Virus record (IMG/VR): IMGVR_UViG_3300006638_000009
Location: 1 to 40,875 of that record
Source: a virus
Length of the DNA stretch: 40,875 bases
Reading direction: 5' to 3' (one strand)
The translations under genes were made by a program, and so were the position numbers. Of this stretch, positions 15,961 to 23,819 are shown one piece after another (the first letter of the stretch is position 1; the number at the start of each line of letters is the position of its first letter). The notes below the pieces were generated by a model, which was not told where the DNA came from, searched no databases, and saw only the letters and a program-made list of their open reading frames with translations.

Positions 15961-16497
15961 TTAGGAACCGACATAGCTCACGCCCACTGCACACGTTGCG
16001 GTGTTCGTTGCGTTGAACCAGAAGTCCAATGGCGTATTAGCACCCCAAATGGCCGATGTAATCGAGCCAGTCTGAAGTGTGCTAGATGCCTGAAGGAAGT
16101 ACACAGAGCTTGTGGCGACTGTGCCTGCGTTAACAACAAGGTTTGCCGACGGGATAGTAGCTGAGTTAGCTGCTGTCGTCGTTCCTATCGTGAGCTGGAG
16201 TGCCGCAAGACCTGAACCCGTGTAGGCGGTCTTACTTGTTCCAACAGTTTCGCAACCTATCTGATACCCCGTGATATACCTATCGTTTCCATCTGTGTTA
16301 AGGATTGATGTTGAGGTTCCGTTTGCCCCTGCGTTAGCAAGGTTAACTGAAACCATCGCCACCTTTGCATCACTGAAGGTTGACCCTGCAGGAGATGCGC
16401 CGAAACTTTGACTTGGACGAAGTGCCGCTACAAGCAATATAACTGCTGCCAATATGAGCAAACCAAGAATCAATTTTGTTGAGTTTATAGTAGCCAT
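15961..16497 (-). CDS. Structural-region protein with N-terminal membrane segment
   Basis: A 178-residue product. The start MATINSTKLILGLLILAAVILLVAAL at 16497 lies one base after the previous stop, so longer upstream starts are rejected. The single N-terminal hydrophobic helix is followed by a beta-rich extracytoplasmic-type domain (YITGYQIGC, then TSVYFLQASSTLQTGSI and TATCAVGVSYVG) with two cysteines that could form a disulphide. Such a signal-anchored protein among capsid genes is unusual. It may be displayed on the cell or ride in the virion. Confidence 0.75.
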   Translation of the reverse strand: MATINSTKLILGLLILAAVILLVAALRPSQSFGASPAGSTFSDAKVAMVSVNLANAGANGTSTSILNTDGNDRYITGYQIGCETVGTSKTAYTGSGLAALQLTIGTTTAANSATIPSANLVVNAGTVATSSVYFLQASSTLQTGSITSAIWGANTPLDFWFNATNTATCAVGVSYVGS

Positions 16498-16498
16498 A

Positions 16499-16798
16499 TT
16501 AGACAAGAATATACTTATAAGTCGTTGATGTTTGCGTCTCAGAACTCGATGAGGTAACTGTGAACGTGCCTGGCGTGATTGTGACAACACCCGCCGCACT
16601 TGTTGCTGATGATGTTGGTGTGATGTTTGAGACATACCAACGCCCCGCATATGCAGAGGTGTTCATAATCAATACCTGTGTCAAGTTTTGAATACCATCA
16701 TCGGTAACTGTGTCCGTGTTTCCAGTCGAAGCCCACACACGCGATACTGGCGGTGGGTAGGCTAGTTCTGGAGAGAACAATTGAGGATTGTATGCCAT
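16499..16798 (-). CDS. Small beta-rich virion-operon protein
   Basis: A 99-residue protein beginning MAYNPQLFSPELAYPPPVSRV, then a Thr/Ser/Val-rich region (ATSAAGVVTITPGTFTVTSSS). No hydrophobic helix or cysteine. It directly follows the major capsid gene (18-base gap) and precedes the anchored protein. A capsid-stabilising or head-fibre protein is plausible, but no family is recognised. Confidence 0.7.
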   Translation of the reverse strand: MAYNPQLFSPELAYPPPVSRVWASTGNTDTVTDDGIQNLTQVLIMNTSAYAGRWYVSNITPTSSATSAAGVVTITPGTFTVTSSSSETQTSTTYKYILV

Positions 16799-16816
16799 AA
16801 CGTAAAAGTTAGGCGG

Positions 16817-17851
16817 TTAAATCCCCGTGATGCCTGTCAAGACGCCTTGACGACGAGGGTTAGCACTGATGAGGTTTCCTGCGACGACGATAAACGAGTT
16901 CCAAGCGAGCGCGTTTGTAGCGTGAATGAAACCAGTCCAGAAGAAGCCGAAGTTCTCATCGGCACTGTACTGTGAACCGACGAACAGTTTTGAGCCGACC
17001 TTTACCTTCTCGCCTGAATAGCCTCCCTTATCAAGACCTCCGAGCATATCGAGGGTATAGAAGTTGAGGTAATCCATATTGAGCATGAAGAGGGAGCCAG
17101 ACGTACACTTACGGTCTGGGACAATCGGCATACCTGCCCACATAATCGCGCGATACCCTGTGTATCCCTTGAAGTTCGAGGCTACGTTAACACCTACCTC
17201 CTTTGCGATGCGCTCCTGCGGTTGCAGAAGAGACTCGTACAAAGCCCAAGTAGAGTAGTCCGTAAAGGCCTCGTCCGGCTGGACTTCACCATCAGCGATG
17301 TTGTTGAAGAGAGTACGCATCTTGAAAAGAGAAAGCGTACCGCTTGAAGCAGTTACCGTTGACTGAAGAGTTGAGTAAGTGGAACGTGATGCACCTCCGA
17401 TAGAACCAGTCGCGGACACAATGTTCCCAAGACCGAGGAAGTCGGTAGCGAGAGACTGTGAGCCGTAGAACTGAGTTCCAATGGAGTCTGCGAGGTCTTG
17501 AGCACGCGAAAGCATTTCGACTTCCGTGAGGTCAAGAACCTTACGCATTGTGTTGTTTGCGGCTACGTCAGTAGTTGCAAGTGCGACGTTGCTTTCATTG
17601 AAAGCTGGGTTGTACTTGAGCAACTGGCGGGTCGCGGTGAGAGATGTAGGAAGAGTCTGGAAGCCGATGAACGACGTCGTTGCAGTACCCTTTTGATACT
17701 TGAACGGGAAGTCCTGCGTTGCCGCACGGAACTTCTTTGTGTCCTTCGTCATAATGCGAGTCGTGAACTCATTGGCGCGAAGCACCGTGTCCACAACTTC
17801 AGGCATTATGTCTTCCATCGTCAAGACATCTACTTCTGTAGAGAATGCCAT
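16817..17851 (-). CDS. Major capsid protein
   Basis: A 344-residue protein with features of HK97-fold major capsid proteins. It has a helical N-arm (DVLTMEDIMPEVVDTVLRANEF), a long spine-helix-like stretch near residues 115-140 (LTEVEMLSRAQDLADSIGTQFY), and a late P-domain/A-domain pattern (DEAFTDYSTWALYESLL, then GYRAIMWAGMPIVPDRKC and GSLFMLNMDYLNFYTLDML). The length is usual for the family. It follows the scaffold gene directly (19-base gap), the classic order. It may be a client of the phage chaperonin, an inference. Confidence 0.85.
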   Translation of the reverse strand: MAFSTEVDVLTMEDIMPEVVDTVLRANEFTTRIMTKDTKKFRAATQDFPFKYQKGTATTSFIGFQTLPTSLTATRQLLKYNPAFNESNVALATTDVAANNTMRKVLDLTEVEMLSRAQDLADSIGTQFYGSQSLATDFLGLGNIVSATGSIGGASRSTYSTLQSTVTASSGTLSLFKMRTLFNNIADGEVQPDEAFTDYSTWALYESLLQPQERIAKEVGVNVASNFKGYTGYRAIMWAGMPIVPDRKCTSGSLFMLNMDYLNFYTLDMLGGLDKGGYSGEKVKVGSKLFVGSQYSADENFGFFWTGFIHATNALAWNSFIVVAGNLISANPRRQGVLTGITGI

Positions 17852-17870
17852 ATACGATTAGAATTAATGT

Positions 17871-18686
17871 TTATTTTGGTAATTTGCTCTCCCAGCGTCC
17901 CCGTTGTCCTGGCCTCCAATCTGCGTCGGAAGTGGAAACGGAACCGCCTTCTGAGCGTGAGCCACTGAGAGCTGCTACAGCGTTTCTCTGTGAACGATTA
18001 GGTTTACTTGTCTCAGCTTGGAGTTGATATATCTCGTAGGCTTGGTCAAGCGGGAGCAAGTATTCTTCGGGGATTTTCCCAGACTTGTCTTTGGGTGAAT
18101 ACTTCTCGACAATATCAAGTAGTGCTACTTGTTCGTCATCGGTGAACTCTTTGCCAGAAACTAGTCCGAGTTCCTCGAAGGCGGAGTCCATGCTTGCAAC
18201 ACGATTGTTAATAAGCTGGGCGTCCTCTTGCTCTCTTTGGCTTATGCGTTCATAGGCACGTTCTGATGCTCGCTCTTCAATGACATTGAGACGCTTGAGT
18301 TCGTTCTGATAGAGCTTTTCAGCCATGTCAGTGTCTCCGAATGTGGTGGTGTAGAACTTTTTCAGGTCTTCATCTTCATCCACTTGGATAACTGGTTCAG
18401 GACGACTCTCGCGTTCGGCTTCGTATGCTCTAGCTGCTTTTTCAGCCTCTATCGCCCGTTTAGCCATTGTGAGGAAGCGTGACTTGGGAACTTTCTCCTC
18501 TTCGGGTTCAGGTGTACTTACTTCCGGTTCGGATACTGTCTCGACAGGCGTTTCGGGGACGGACTCCGAGGGTGCAACCTCTTCGCTGGGCGCGACTACT
18601 TCGTCAATCGGTCTATCAAGTTGTTCACTCGTCAATTTGCTACTCGCTTTCTCGAACCCTCTACCTGTGATTTGGATATTATCCAT
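17871..18686 (-). CDS. Capsid scaffolding protein
   Basis: A 271-residue, highly charged and largely helical protein. Residues ~25-75 are an acidic Pro/Val/Glu-rich disordered region; ~80-165 form long charged helices (MAKRAIEAEKAARAYEAERES, then LNVIEERASERAYERISQREQ). A short basic, Arg/Gly-rich C-terminus (WRPGQRGRWESKLPK) would contact the capsid shell, as in other scaffolds. The place between portal and capsid genes is decisive. Confidence 0.8.
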   Translation of the reverse strand: MDNIQITGRGFEKASSKLTSEQLDRPIDEVVAPSEEVAPSESVPETPVETVSEPEVSTPEPEEEKVPKSRFLTMAKRAIEAEKAARAYEAERESRPEPVIQVDEDEDLKKFYTTTFGDTDMAEKLYQNELKRLNVIEERASERAYERISQREQEDAQLINNRVASMDSAFEELGLVSGKEFTDDEQVALLDIVEKYSPKDKSGKIPEEYLLPLDQAYEIYQLQAETSKPNRSQRNAVAALSGSRSEGGSVSTSDADWRPGQRGRWESKLPK

Positions 18687-18795
18687 AGTTTACGGGGGCT
18701 GTTTACTGGTGAGACCCTAGAGACACCTGATTATTTTTAACTACGGAGTGTTTTTATCCTTGCGGAAGGGCGACCCTCTAGAAAACCCAAATGCT

Positions 18796-18954
18796 CTACT
18801 TCTTATCTGCTCCCTCTTCTTTAAGGAACTTCTCGCCACTACCTTTCTTACTTTTAATCTTCTTGGCGAACGTGAGTTTCTTATCGCGGAGTTCCTTACT
18901 CTCTTCTTTCGTCTCGTCCTTTATTTCTTTCTTTTCACTTGTGTTTTTTGCCAT
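18796..18954 (-). CDS. 52-residue Lys/Glu-rich protein with FAKKI motif
   Basis: The frame starts MAKNTSEKKEIKDETKEESK and continues ELRDKKLTFAKKIKSKKG. One long charged helix is likely. The RDKKLTFAKKI part is a divergent version of the motif in the other small basic proteins. It begins one base after the stop of the 47-residue gene. The 109 bases between it and the scaffold gene contain short inverted repeats but no clear gene. Function unknown. Confidence 0.7.
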   Translation of the reverse strand: MAKNTSEKKEIKDETKEESKELRDKKLTFAKKIKSKKGSGEKFLKEEGADKK

Positions 18955-18955
18955 A

Positions 18956-19099
18956 TTAAACTGGTGCTACGGGTGTTGATTCTGTAACAGTCGGGTCTGC
19001 GACAACTGGTTCAACTGCGGGAACCACAGCAACCTGTTCGCTAAAACTCTGCGTCGTGCCATCCGCGAAAGTAAGCGTGATTGATGTTATGGGGTTCAT
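18956..19099 (-). CDS. 47-residue Val/Pro/Thr-rich protein
   Basis: It reads MNPITSITLTFADGTTQSFS, then a Val/Pro/Ala tail. The first 20 residues look like two beta strands; the remainder is disordered. A late-type promoter lies immediately upstream, with its TACTAT box six bases before the ATG, so the transcript should be leaderless. It is the first gene of a short unit running into the scaffold and capsid genes. Function unknown. Confidence 0.65.
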   Translation of the reverse strand: MNPITSITLTFADGTTQSFSEQVAVVPAVEPVVADPTVTESTPVAPV

Positions 19100-19105
19100 G
19101 TTTTT

Positions 19106-19140
19106 ATAGTAATTTATTTATCTGTGTCTGCTAGTGGCAC
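19106..19140 (-). promoter_or_regulatory. Late-type promoter: GTGCCACTAG, 19 bases, TACTAT
   Basis: On the minus strand GTGCCACTAG (19140-19131) is followed by exactly 19 bases and TACTAT (19111-19106), then six bases to ATG. Only the right ten bases of the 13-base palindrome are kept here. The promoter lies upstream of the scaffold and capsid genes. Confidence 0.6.
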
Positions 19141-19165
19141 AAGCGTATGGGTTAGATGATTCCAT
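19118..19165 (-). CDS. 15-residue frame with portal-like start (possible remnant)
   Basis: The frame reads MESSNPYACATSRHR and stops. Its first eight residues equal the portal N-terminus, and twelve bases (aaccCATACGCT on the coding strand) are identical. It overlaps the end of the 42-residue gene in another frame and contains the GTGCCACTAG element. It may be a recombination scar rather than a gene. Confidence 0.3.
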   Translation of the reverse strand: MESSNPYACATSRHR

Positions 19166-19280
19166 TTAGATTTGGTTCGGTTTGCTTAGGGAGAGGTTCT
19201 ACACTATCGGCTATCGCCTTCCATAAGTCTTGTACGTTTTTCAACGTAATCTTTCCTTGATATGGATTCGAGGATTCCAC
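19152..19280 (-). CDS. 42-residue protein with portal-like N-terminus, GTG start
   Basis: The frame begins GTG two bases after the preceding stop and reads (M)ESSNPYQGKITLKNVQDLWKA, ending in EPNLNGII. The first residues echo the portal start MESSNPYAQG. A helical middle is likely. Reuse of the same start in portal and small protein suggests a shared interaction motif or a duplicated translation start. No family is recognised. Confidence 0.6.
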   Translation of the reverse strand: MESSNPYQGKITLKNVQDLWKAIADSVEPLPKQTEPNLNGII

Positions 19281-19282
19281 GG

Positions 19283-19537
19283 TTAAAGAGGTGAGTTCTT
19301 TTCTCTGTCGGGTCGCTCACTCCTAAAGAAGTGGTCGCCGTCTGCTTTTCCTTTCTGGGGATATGCGGGTTTACCAATCTTCCCCGCCAATTCTTTTTTC
19401 TTTGCGGAGGCTTTGGCAGAACTTCTATCGTTTCTAAAACCTTCTGGGTTTGCTCGCTTAACATCCTTGAAGTGTTCCGCAACAGCCCCCTTACCGTAAG
19501 AAATCCCTCTCGGCCCTTCTTTATCGTTATGGTTCAT
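19283..19537 (-). CDS. Small basic protein with AKKKELAGKIGK motif
   Basis: An 84-residue, Lys/Arg/Gly-rich hydrophilic protein. Residues ~42-58 contain SAKASAKKKELAGKIGKP, nearly identical to the motif of the small protein before the portal gene. A strong GGAGG lies just upstream of the ATG. A GTGCCACTAG copy (19573-19582) lies upstream, but no good -10 box is found 19 bases on. It follows the portal gene by nine bases. A packaged or scaffold-linked protein is plausible. Confidence 0.8.
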   Translation of the reverse strand: MNHNDKEGPRGISYGKGAVAEHFKDVKRANPEGFRNDRSSAKASAKKKELAGKIGKPAYPQKGKADGDHFFRSERPDREKNSPL

Positions 19538-19546
19538 ATTCCTCCA

Positions 19547-21463
19547 TTATTGCCCACCTGGTATAGCTCCGCCTAGTGGCACAGACTGTAGTAATTGCTG
19601 GCTCTGCTGTTCCACTGCTGGTGGGGAAGTCAGAGGTTGTGGTTGCGTCTCTGTTCCTTGTTGCTGTTCCTGTGGTGAGACTGTGCCTTGCTGTGCTCCT
19701 TGAGCCATTGGTGCGCCAAACTGAGGGAACAACACTTGAGGAGGTAACTTACCAGCCGCGACCATCTGCCAAGTAAGAGTCTGCTGTGCGCTCTCCATCG
19801 GGTCTGCGAAGTCTAGGCGACTATAAAGCTCTGGGAGTCCTATTGCCTGTGCGCTCCACAAGTCCATAGCCTCGTTACGTTCAGTGAGTGGGTCTTTGGG
19901 AATGAGCGAACCATCTTTAACCGTTACGTTCGGGTCTACAAGGAAGTCTGTGTTATGCAACTGGATAGCCTCTTGAGCACCATTAAGTCCCATAGCGTTG
20001 AACTCGAATGGTTTATCTCCATACACGAATACGAACTGAATCACGAAGTTATATATCGTGTTAGCCGCTTGTTCGATGTACTCGGTAACACCTCCACCAA
20101 TTCTTGAGGAGTCGGTCTGTTGCACCATAATCTTTCCACGGACACTCTTCTCATCCTGTATGCCTGAAGCTGTGGAGCCTGTGATGCCGAATATACCCTT
20201 GAGTCTTTCTTCAGACTTCTCTTGCTGTTGGAATATATCTCCTGGTAGGGCAGGGGCAGCATCTCGTTTCCAAGCTGTATTAACGTCTCCATTCGGAACC
20301 CACACCGTGCCTCCTTTACGAAGGAAGGTGGCGGCTTCAGCGGCTTGCTCTTTAGTGAACGAAGTACCCGAAGCGAGTGCTCCATTGTTCTGCGAGTCTG
20401 CGTTCTTGTCTATCTGTCGTAGTCTCTTGTTATGCAAATCCTGCATCGAGACGTTCTGCATGATGAGTGAAGTGTCGTCGTGTGGATGCTCGCCTGTGCT
20501 GAATACCGATAGACCAACATAAGGGAACGTTGGCTGATTCCTACCGAACATGTGATTCTTCCCTTGCACTGGTGTTGAAATCTCCTCCTGTGTATTTGGG
20601 TCAATGGTCTTAGTCTCGCCGTCGTAGTTCCAGTTAGGGTTCTTGAACGTACCCACACACTCATCGTCTATGAAATAGAACACATCAGTGCCTTTGTACC
20701 ACCATTCCTCAAGTGTGAGCTTCTTTGTGGCATTGCCCTTTGATAGAGCTTTAATTCTGTCTGCGTGCTTAGGGAACATATCTGAGAGTGTCCCTGCTGA
20801 AATCTTCTTAGGCTCGCCTATCCAATCGCCTGTAAATAAACCTTCTTCATCCCAGTGTCCATCGGGGTCGAGCTTGAGGTTCTTTACGACAAGGACATTG
20901 CATTCAATCTTATGTTGAACGACGTTGTATGAAACCTTCCACACGCCGAGCTTGGACATCACCCATTGTCGCGTTCCACCCTTGAGACGCATACGGAACT
21001 TCGCTTTATCAGCCCAGTCTACGAGGAAGCTCTTTGTGTTCTTAGCAAGCTCAATAGCGGCTGGCGCGTCTCCTGCGGTAACAACAGGGTCAGGGTTCGC
21101 ACGGTTAGCGATAGGGAGGAACGTCTCTACTGCCTCAAAGATAAGGTTGTCTACCGTGTTATGCCCATCGAGGTCTTCGGTAACATCGGTCTTTTGTTTA
21201 CCTAGCCAGTAGTTATAAGACTTCTTCTGGTCAGGCTCTACGTCTCCGAAGTATACGGAGTACGTAGCTTTCCATTGTGCGCGGAGTCTGCGTGCTTCTT
21301 CGGGAGTGTATTTAGATTTATATTCTTCTAATACTTCATCACCATTCCCTCCACCTAATCCATCAGCTTTAACATCAGAGACTTTGTTGTAGTCCTGGGC
21401 AAGAGACTGTGCTTGTTTTACAGCCTGGAATATTCCTTGAGCGTATGGGTTGCTACTTTCCAC
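19547..21463 (-). CDS. Portal protein
   Basis: A 638-residue protein of the size and composition of podovirus portals. After a helical, charged N-terminus (EEARRLRAQWKATYSVYFGDV) come mixed alpha/beta wing regions (WVMSKLGVWKVSYNVVQHKIE), a likely crown/stem region (YIEQAANTIYNFVIQFVFVYG), and a disordered Gln-rich C-terminus. It lies between terminase and scaffold/capsid genes, the usual order. It would form the dodecameric channel for DNA packaging and attach the adaptor. Its N-terminus MESSNPYAQG recurs in two tiny downstream frames. Confidence 0.85.
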   Translation of the reverse strand: MESSNPYAQGIFQAVKQAQSLAQDYNKVSDVKADGLGGGNGDEVLEEYKSKYTPEEARRLRAQWKATYSVYFGDVEPDQKKSYNYWLGKQKTDVTEDLDGHNTVDNLIFEAVETFLPIANRANPDPVVTAGDAPAAIELAKNTKSFLVDWADKAKFRMRLKGGTRQWVMSKLGVWKVSYNVVQHKIECNVLVVKNLKLDPDGHWDEEGLFTGDWIGEPKKISAGTLSDMFPKHADRIKALSKGNATKKLTLEEWWYKGTDVFYFIDDECVGTFKNPNWNYDGETKTIDPNTQEEISTPVQGKNHMFGRNQPTFPYVGLSVFSTGEHPHDDTSLIMQNVSMQDLHNKRLRQIDKNADSQNNGALASGTSFTKEQAAEAATFLRKGGTVWVPNGDVNTAWKRDAAPALPGDIFQQQEKSEERLKGIFGITGSTASGIQDEKSVRGKIMVQQTDSSRIGGGVTEYIEQAANTIYNFVIQFVFVYGDKPFEFNAMGLNGAQEAIQLHNTDFLVDPNVTVKDGSLIPKDPLTERNEAMDLWSAQAIGLPELYSRLDFADPMESAQQTLTWQMVAAGKLPPQVLFPQFGAPMAQGAQQGTVSPQEQQQGTETQPQPLTSPPAVEQQSQQLLQSVPLGGAIPGGQ

Positions 21464-21465
21464 GA

Positions 21466-21705
21466 TTATTTATTGTACTTCTCACTTATCCTCTTCTGTT
21501 GCGCCACTAATTCTTTATGCTGGCGATTACCACCGTCTTTAGGAGAGATTCCATACTTATCACCCTTACTTATCTTCCCCGCTAGTTCCTTCTTCTTTGC
21601 GAAGCTCTTTCGTGCCTCCATCATCGCAGGGCTGTTCGCTCCATGACCTTTCTGAGCTGAGTTGCCCCAACGCTTGTTACTATCAAATCCGTCTTTGTTT
21701 GCCAT
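21466..21705 (-). CDS. Small basic protein with AKKKELAGKISK motif
   Basis: A 79-residue hydrophilic protein: MANKDGFDSNKRWGNSAQKG, then ARKSFAKKKELAGKISKGDK near residues 32-50 and a helical, charged C-terminus. The start at 21705 is preferred to an upstream ATG at 21738, which lies before the mapped promoter's expected start region. It has its own late-type promoter and precedes the portal gene by two bases. Role unknown; co-assembly with portal or DNA is an inference. Confidence 0.8.
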   Translation of the reverse strand: MANKDGFDSNKRWGNSAQKGHGANSPAMMEARKSFAKKKELAGKISKGDKYGISPKDGGNRQHKELVAQQKRISEKYNK

Positions 21706-21728
21706 ATAAATAGTTATGTTATTCCTCA

Positions 21729-21766
21729 ATCGTACCAACCAAACCGCACATCGCTAGTGGCACTAG
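21729..21766 (-). promoter_or_regulatory. Late-type promoter: CTAGTGCCACTAG, 19 bases, TACGAT
   Basis: On the minus strand the palindrome (21766-21754) overlaps the large-terminase stop codon and is followed by exactly 19 bases and TACGAT (21734-21729). Unlike the other copies, a leader of about 20 bases with GAGG separates it from the ATG. It would drive the portal, scaffold and capsid genes independently of terminase. Confidence 0.65.
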
Positions 21767-23316
21767 GCTTCATACCCCATCCGCACCTTCCTATCCCCAG
21801 CCGTGATGAAGCTCACACTACCTCCACTGAATCTATCCATCCCAATCCTCCAAAATAGGGTCGCAGAGGCACGATGGTTACGTCCATTGCGTACCCACTT
21901 GATTCCCTTGAACATGCCCGTTTTATCGTCCATTATCTTTATTCGGGACATATTCTTCCAGTCGAGCCAATACTCCCACCAGTCCTGCTCTGTGCCTTGA
22001 AGAGCCAATCTTTTATCTCTAAACTCATCCACGCACAATTGCCATGTTCGGTTAAGGTCGTATAGTACTTTTCCTTCTTCGTCTTTAGTTCCCCATCTAA
22101 ATAGCTTGTTTTCTTTTCGGTCTTCACCTGCATATGCTTTGAACACTCTGCCAGGCCACGACTCTTGAAACTTCTGTGCGCCTATGAAATCTCCTCCAGC
22201 GTCTATGATTGCAATAGCCATTGGCCACCGTTGCATGAAGCCATTGAGTATTCCGTAGTCCTCTGTGCTTCCGTGATGAAAGAGTCCGAGCCTGTCGTTA
22301 CCTAATACGAAGTCTAGCTTAGCTCCTGTGTCTATGCCTATTACCACGCGCTCATTGCTCTCAGCCACATCTTGTTTGTTGGTGAGGTTCTGAAAGAGAT
22401 TCTGCATGGTGAGCTTTGCATCTCCTCCTGCGTAGGGAAGTCCGAGAACGTAGTTCCAGAAGTATTCTGGTGTCTTTTCAGCAAAGTCAGTTAGTATTTT
22501 GTCCGCTGTAATCCACGGACACATGAGTTGCGATATCCAATAACCGGAGAACGCCCGCCCTTTGTGTTTTGGATACCAGTTACCTCGCCGTCTATCGTTA
22601 TCACTCAATTCCTTATGACACTTCTTACACTGATAGCATCTGCGCTTGGTGTCTATGCTTTCAGGCCATGAGAGATACTGCAATTCTTCACAATGAGGAC
22701 AGGTAATGAACCAGTGCTTCTGGTCGGAGAGTTGCCAGTATTTATCTATTCCAAAGTCGGGTAGGGTAGGATGAGAGAAGTACCACCTCATACCATCTGC
22801 TGTAGCTTGAAGGCGCGTCTCATATTGTTCTATATTCGCCGCGCTTGATGCGTCTACCTCGTCGTGAATGTTGAGTTGAGACGCAACCATCATCGCGCTC
22901 TTAGCTGTCCAGCTACCTCGATAGTAGATTGTATTCTCTCCCACCCGCTTACTCTCTACTGCATCGTGGTCTTCTATCCACTTCTTGAACGGTGGATTCT
23001 GGGCAATGATTCTGTTTATCTTTCCACTCGCCATGTCGTATATGTCTGACTGCGTGGGGAGCGTGTAGATGATGTCCTTATGCTTATAGTTCGCCACCCA
23101 GAATGATTTGATTACCTCTAGTGTAGTCATTCCTACCTGAGGACATTTGAGGACAACCTGTAAAGGACTCATGTCCTCGTAGATGTCCCATAGGAAACGT
23201 CTATCCTTGAACTCTATAGGAAGGCCTTGCTCATTCTTTATCTGGTTATCGTGAATGAACGCGTGAATCTCGTATTCACCAAAGTCAAACTCCGGCATCT
23301 TTGAGGGAGTCAACAT
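21763..23316 (-). CDS. terL: Terminase large subunit, GpA-like
   Basis: A 517-residue DNA-packaging motor. The ATPase half has a degenerate Walker A (KCPQVGMTT, residues ~58-65) and a Walker B with catalytic acid (NIHDEVDA, ~149-156). A zinc-binding insertion follows (C206-P-H-C209 with CYQCKKC ~227-233), typical of the lambda GpA family. The nuclease half begins with IGIDTGAK (Asp329) and continues with IIDAGGDFIG, both likely metal-binding. It overlaps the small terminase gene by 32 bases. The stop codon lies inside the late-promoter palindrome. Confidence 0.9.
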   Translation of the reverse strand: MLTPSKMPEFDFGEYEIHAFIHDNQIKNEQGLPIEFKDRRFLWDIYEDMSPLQVVLKCPQVGMTTLEVIKSFWVANYKHKDIIYTLPTQSDIYDMASGKINRIIAQNPPFKKWIEDHDAVESKRVGENTIYYRGSWTAKSAMMVASQLNIHDEVDASSAANIEQYETRLQATADGMRWYFSHPTLPDFGIDKYWQLSDQKHWFITCPHCEELQYLSWPESIDTKRRCYQCKKCHKELSDNDRRRGNWYPKHKGRAFSGYWISQLMCPWITADKILTDFAEKTPEYFWNYVLGLPYAGGDAKLTMQNLFQNLTNKQDVAESNERVVIGIDTGAKLDFVLGNDRLGLFHHGSTEDYGILNGFMQRWPMAIAIIDAGGDFIGAQKFQESWPGRVFKAYAGEDRKENKLFRWGTKDEEGKVLYDLNRTWQLCVDEFRDKRLALQGTEQDWWEYWLDWKNMSRIKIMDDKTGMFKGIKWVRNGRNHRASATLFWRIGMDRFSGGSVSFITAGDRKVRMGYEA

Positions 23317-23566
23317 AGGCTTTGGATGCGGCTGCTTTCGCTACTTCATCTACGCGCTTATCTTCTATCGTGTGCTCTACTTTGTCAGGTGCTTTCCCTA
23401 AGTATTGGTCAGCAACATATTCAGGTCTGAGCTTATCTATAATCTCTTCCCACTTCTGAGATACTTGCGATTCAAATATAGCGCGACGTTCGTCTTGTAA
23501 AAGGGTCGTGCGGTTCTTAGAACCTAATGGTCTGCCTCCTAGTTTATTTCCTTTAGGGAAGGGCAT
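23285..23566 (-). CDS. Terminase small subunit-like protein
   Basis: A 93-residue protein beginning MPFPKGNKLGGRPLGSKNRT, the basic GGRP-GSKN pattern common at the start of phage small terminase and DNA-binding proteins. A helical region (ERRAIFESQVSQKWEEIIDKL) and a charged C-terminus follow. It directly precedes and overlaps the large subunit. It would recognise the packaging site and regulate the motor. The length is short for the family, so part of the function may lie elsewhere. Confidence 0.7.
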   Translation of the reverse strand: MPFPKGNKLGGRPLGSKNRTTLLQDERRAIFESQVSQKWEEIIDKLRPEYVADQYLGKAPDKVEHTIEDKRVDEVAKAAASKAYVDSLKDAGV

Positions 23567-23588
23567 ATAGATTGTTTATCATGAAATA

Positions 23589-23819
23589 TCATACCACACG
23601 CATACCCTTTGCTCCACTGTATTTATAAAATAGGGGATAATCTGGCTGTAGTATATCACGACGGAACCATTCTAAATACGCTCTATGCTCTGGGCTTCCT
23701 TTTAAGTCTTTGCCGATTCGCTCTTGATTACCACATTGAGAACAGTAGACAAGGATGGCGTTGTTGTCTTCGCCTATTACTTCCGTGTTATGACACAGTT
23801 GGATATTATCGCAAATCAT
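23589..23819 (-). CDS. Small zinc-ribbon-like protein
   Basis: A 76-residue protein with one obvious metal pair (YCSQCG, near residues 25-30) and two more ligands nearer the start (MICDNIQLCH). The C-terminal part (HRAYLEWFRRDILQPDYPLF) is helical and aromatic. It overlaps the GroES-like gene by four bases (ATGA) and precedes the terminases. Function unknown; DNA or protein binding is likely. Confidence 0.75.
   Translation of the reverse strand: MICDNIQLCHNTEVIGEDNNAILVYCSQCGNQERIGKDLKGSPEHRAYLEWFRRDILQPDYPLFYKYSGAKGMRVV

Noticed and set aside
19204-19482. 92-codon minus-strand frame
   Set aside because: It overlaps the AKKKELAGKI protein and the GTG-started small gene in another frame. Both of those have better spacing and conserved motifs.
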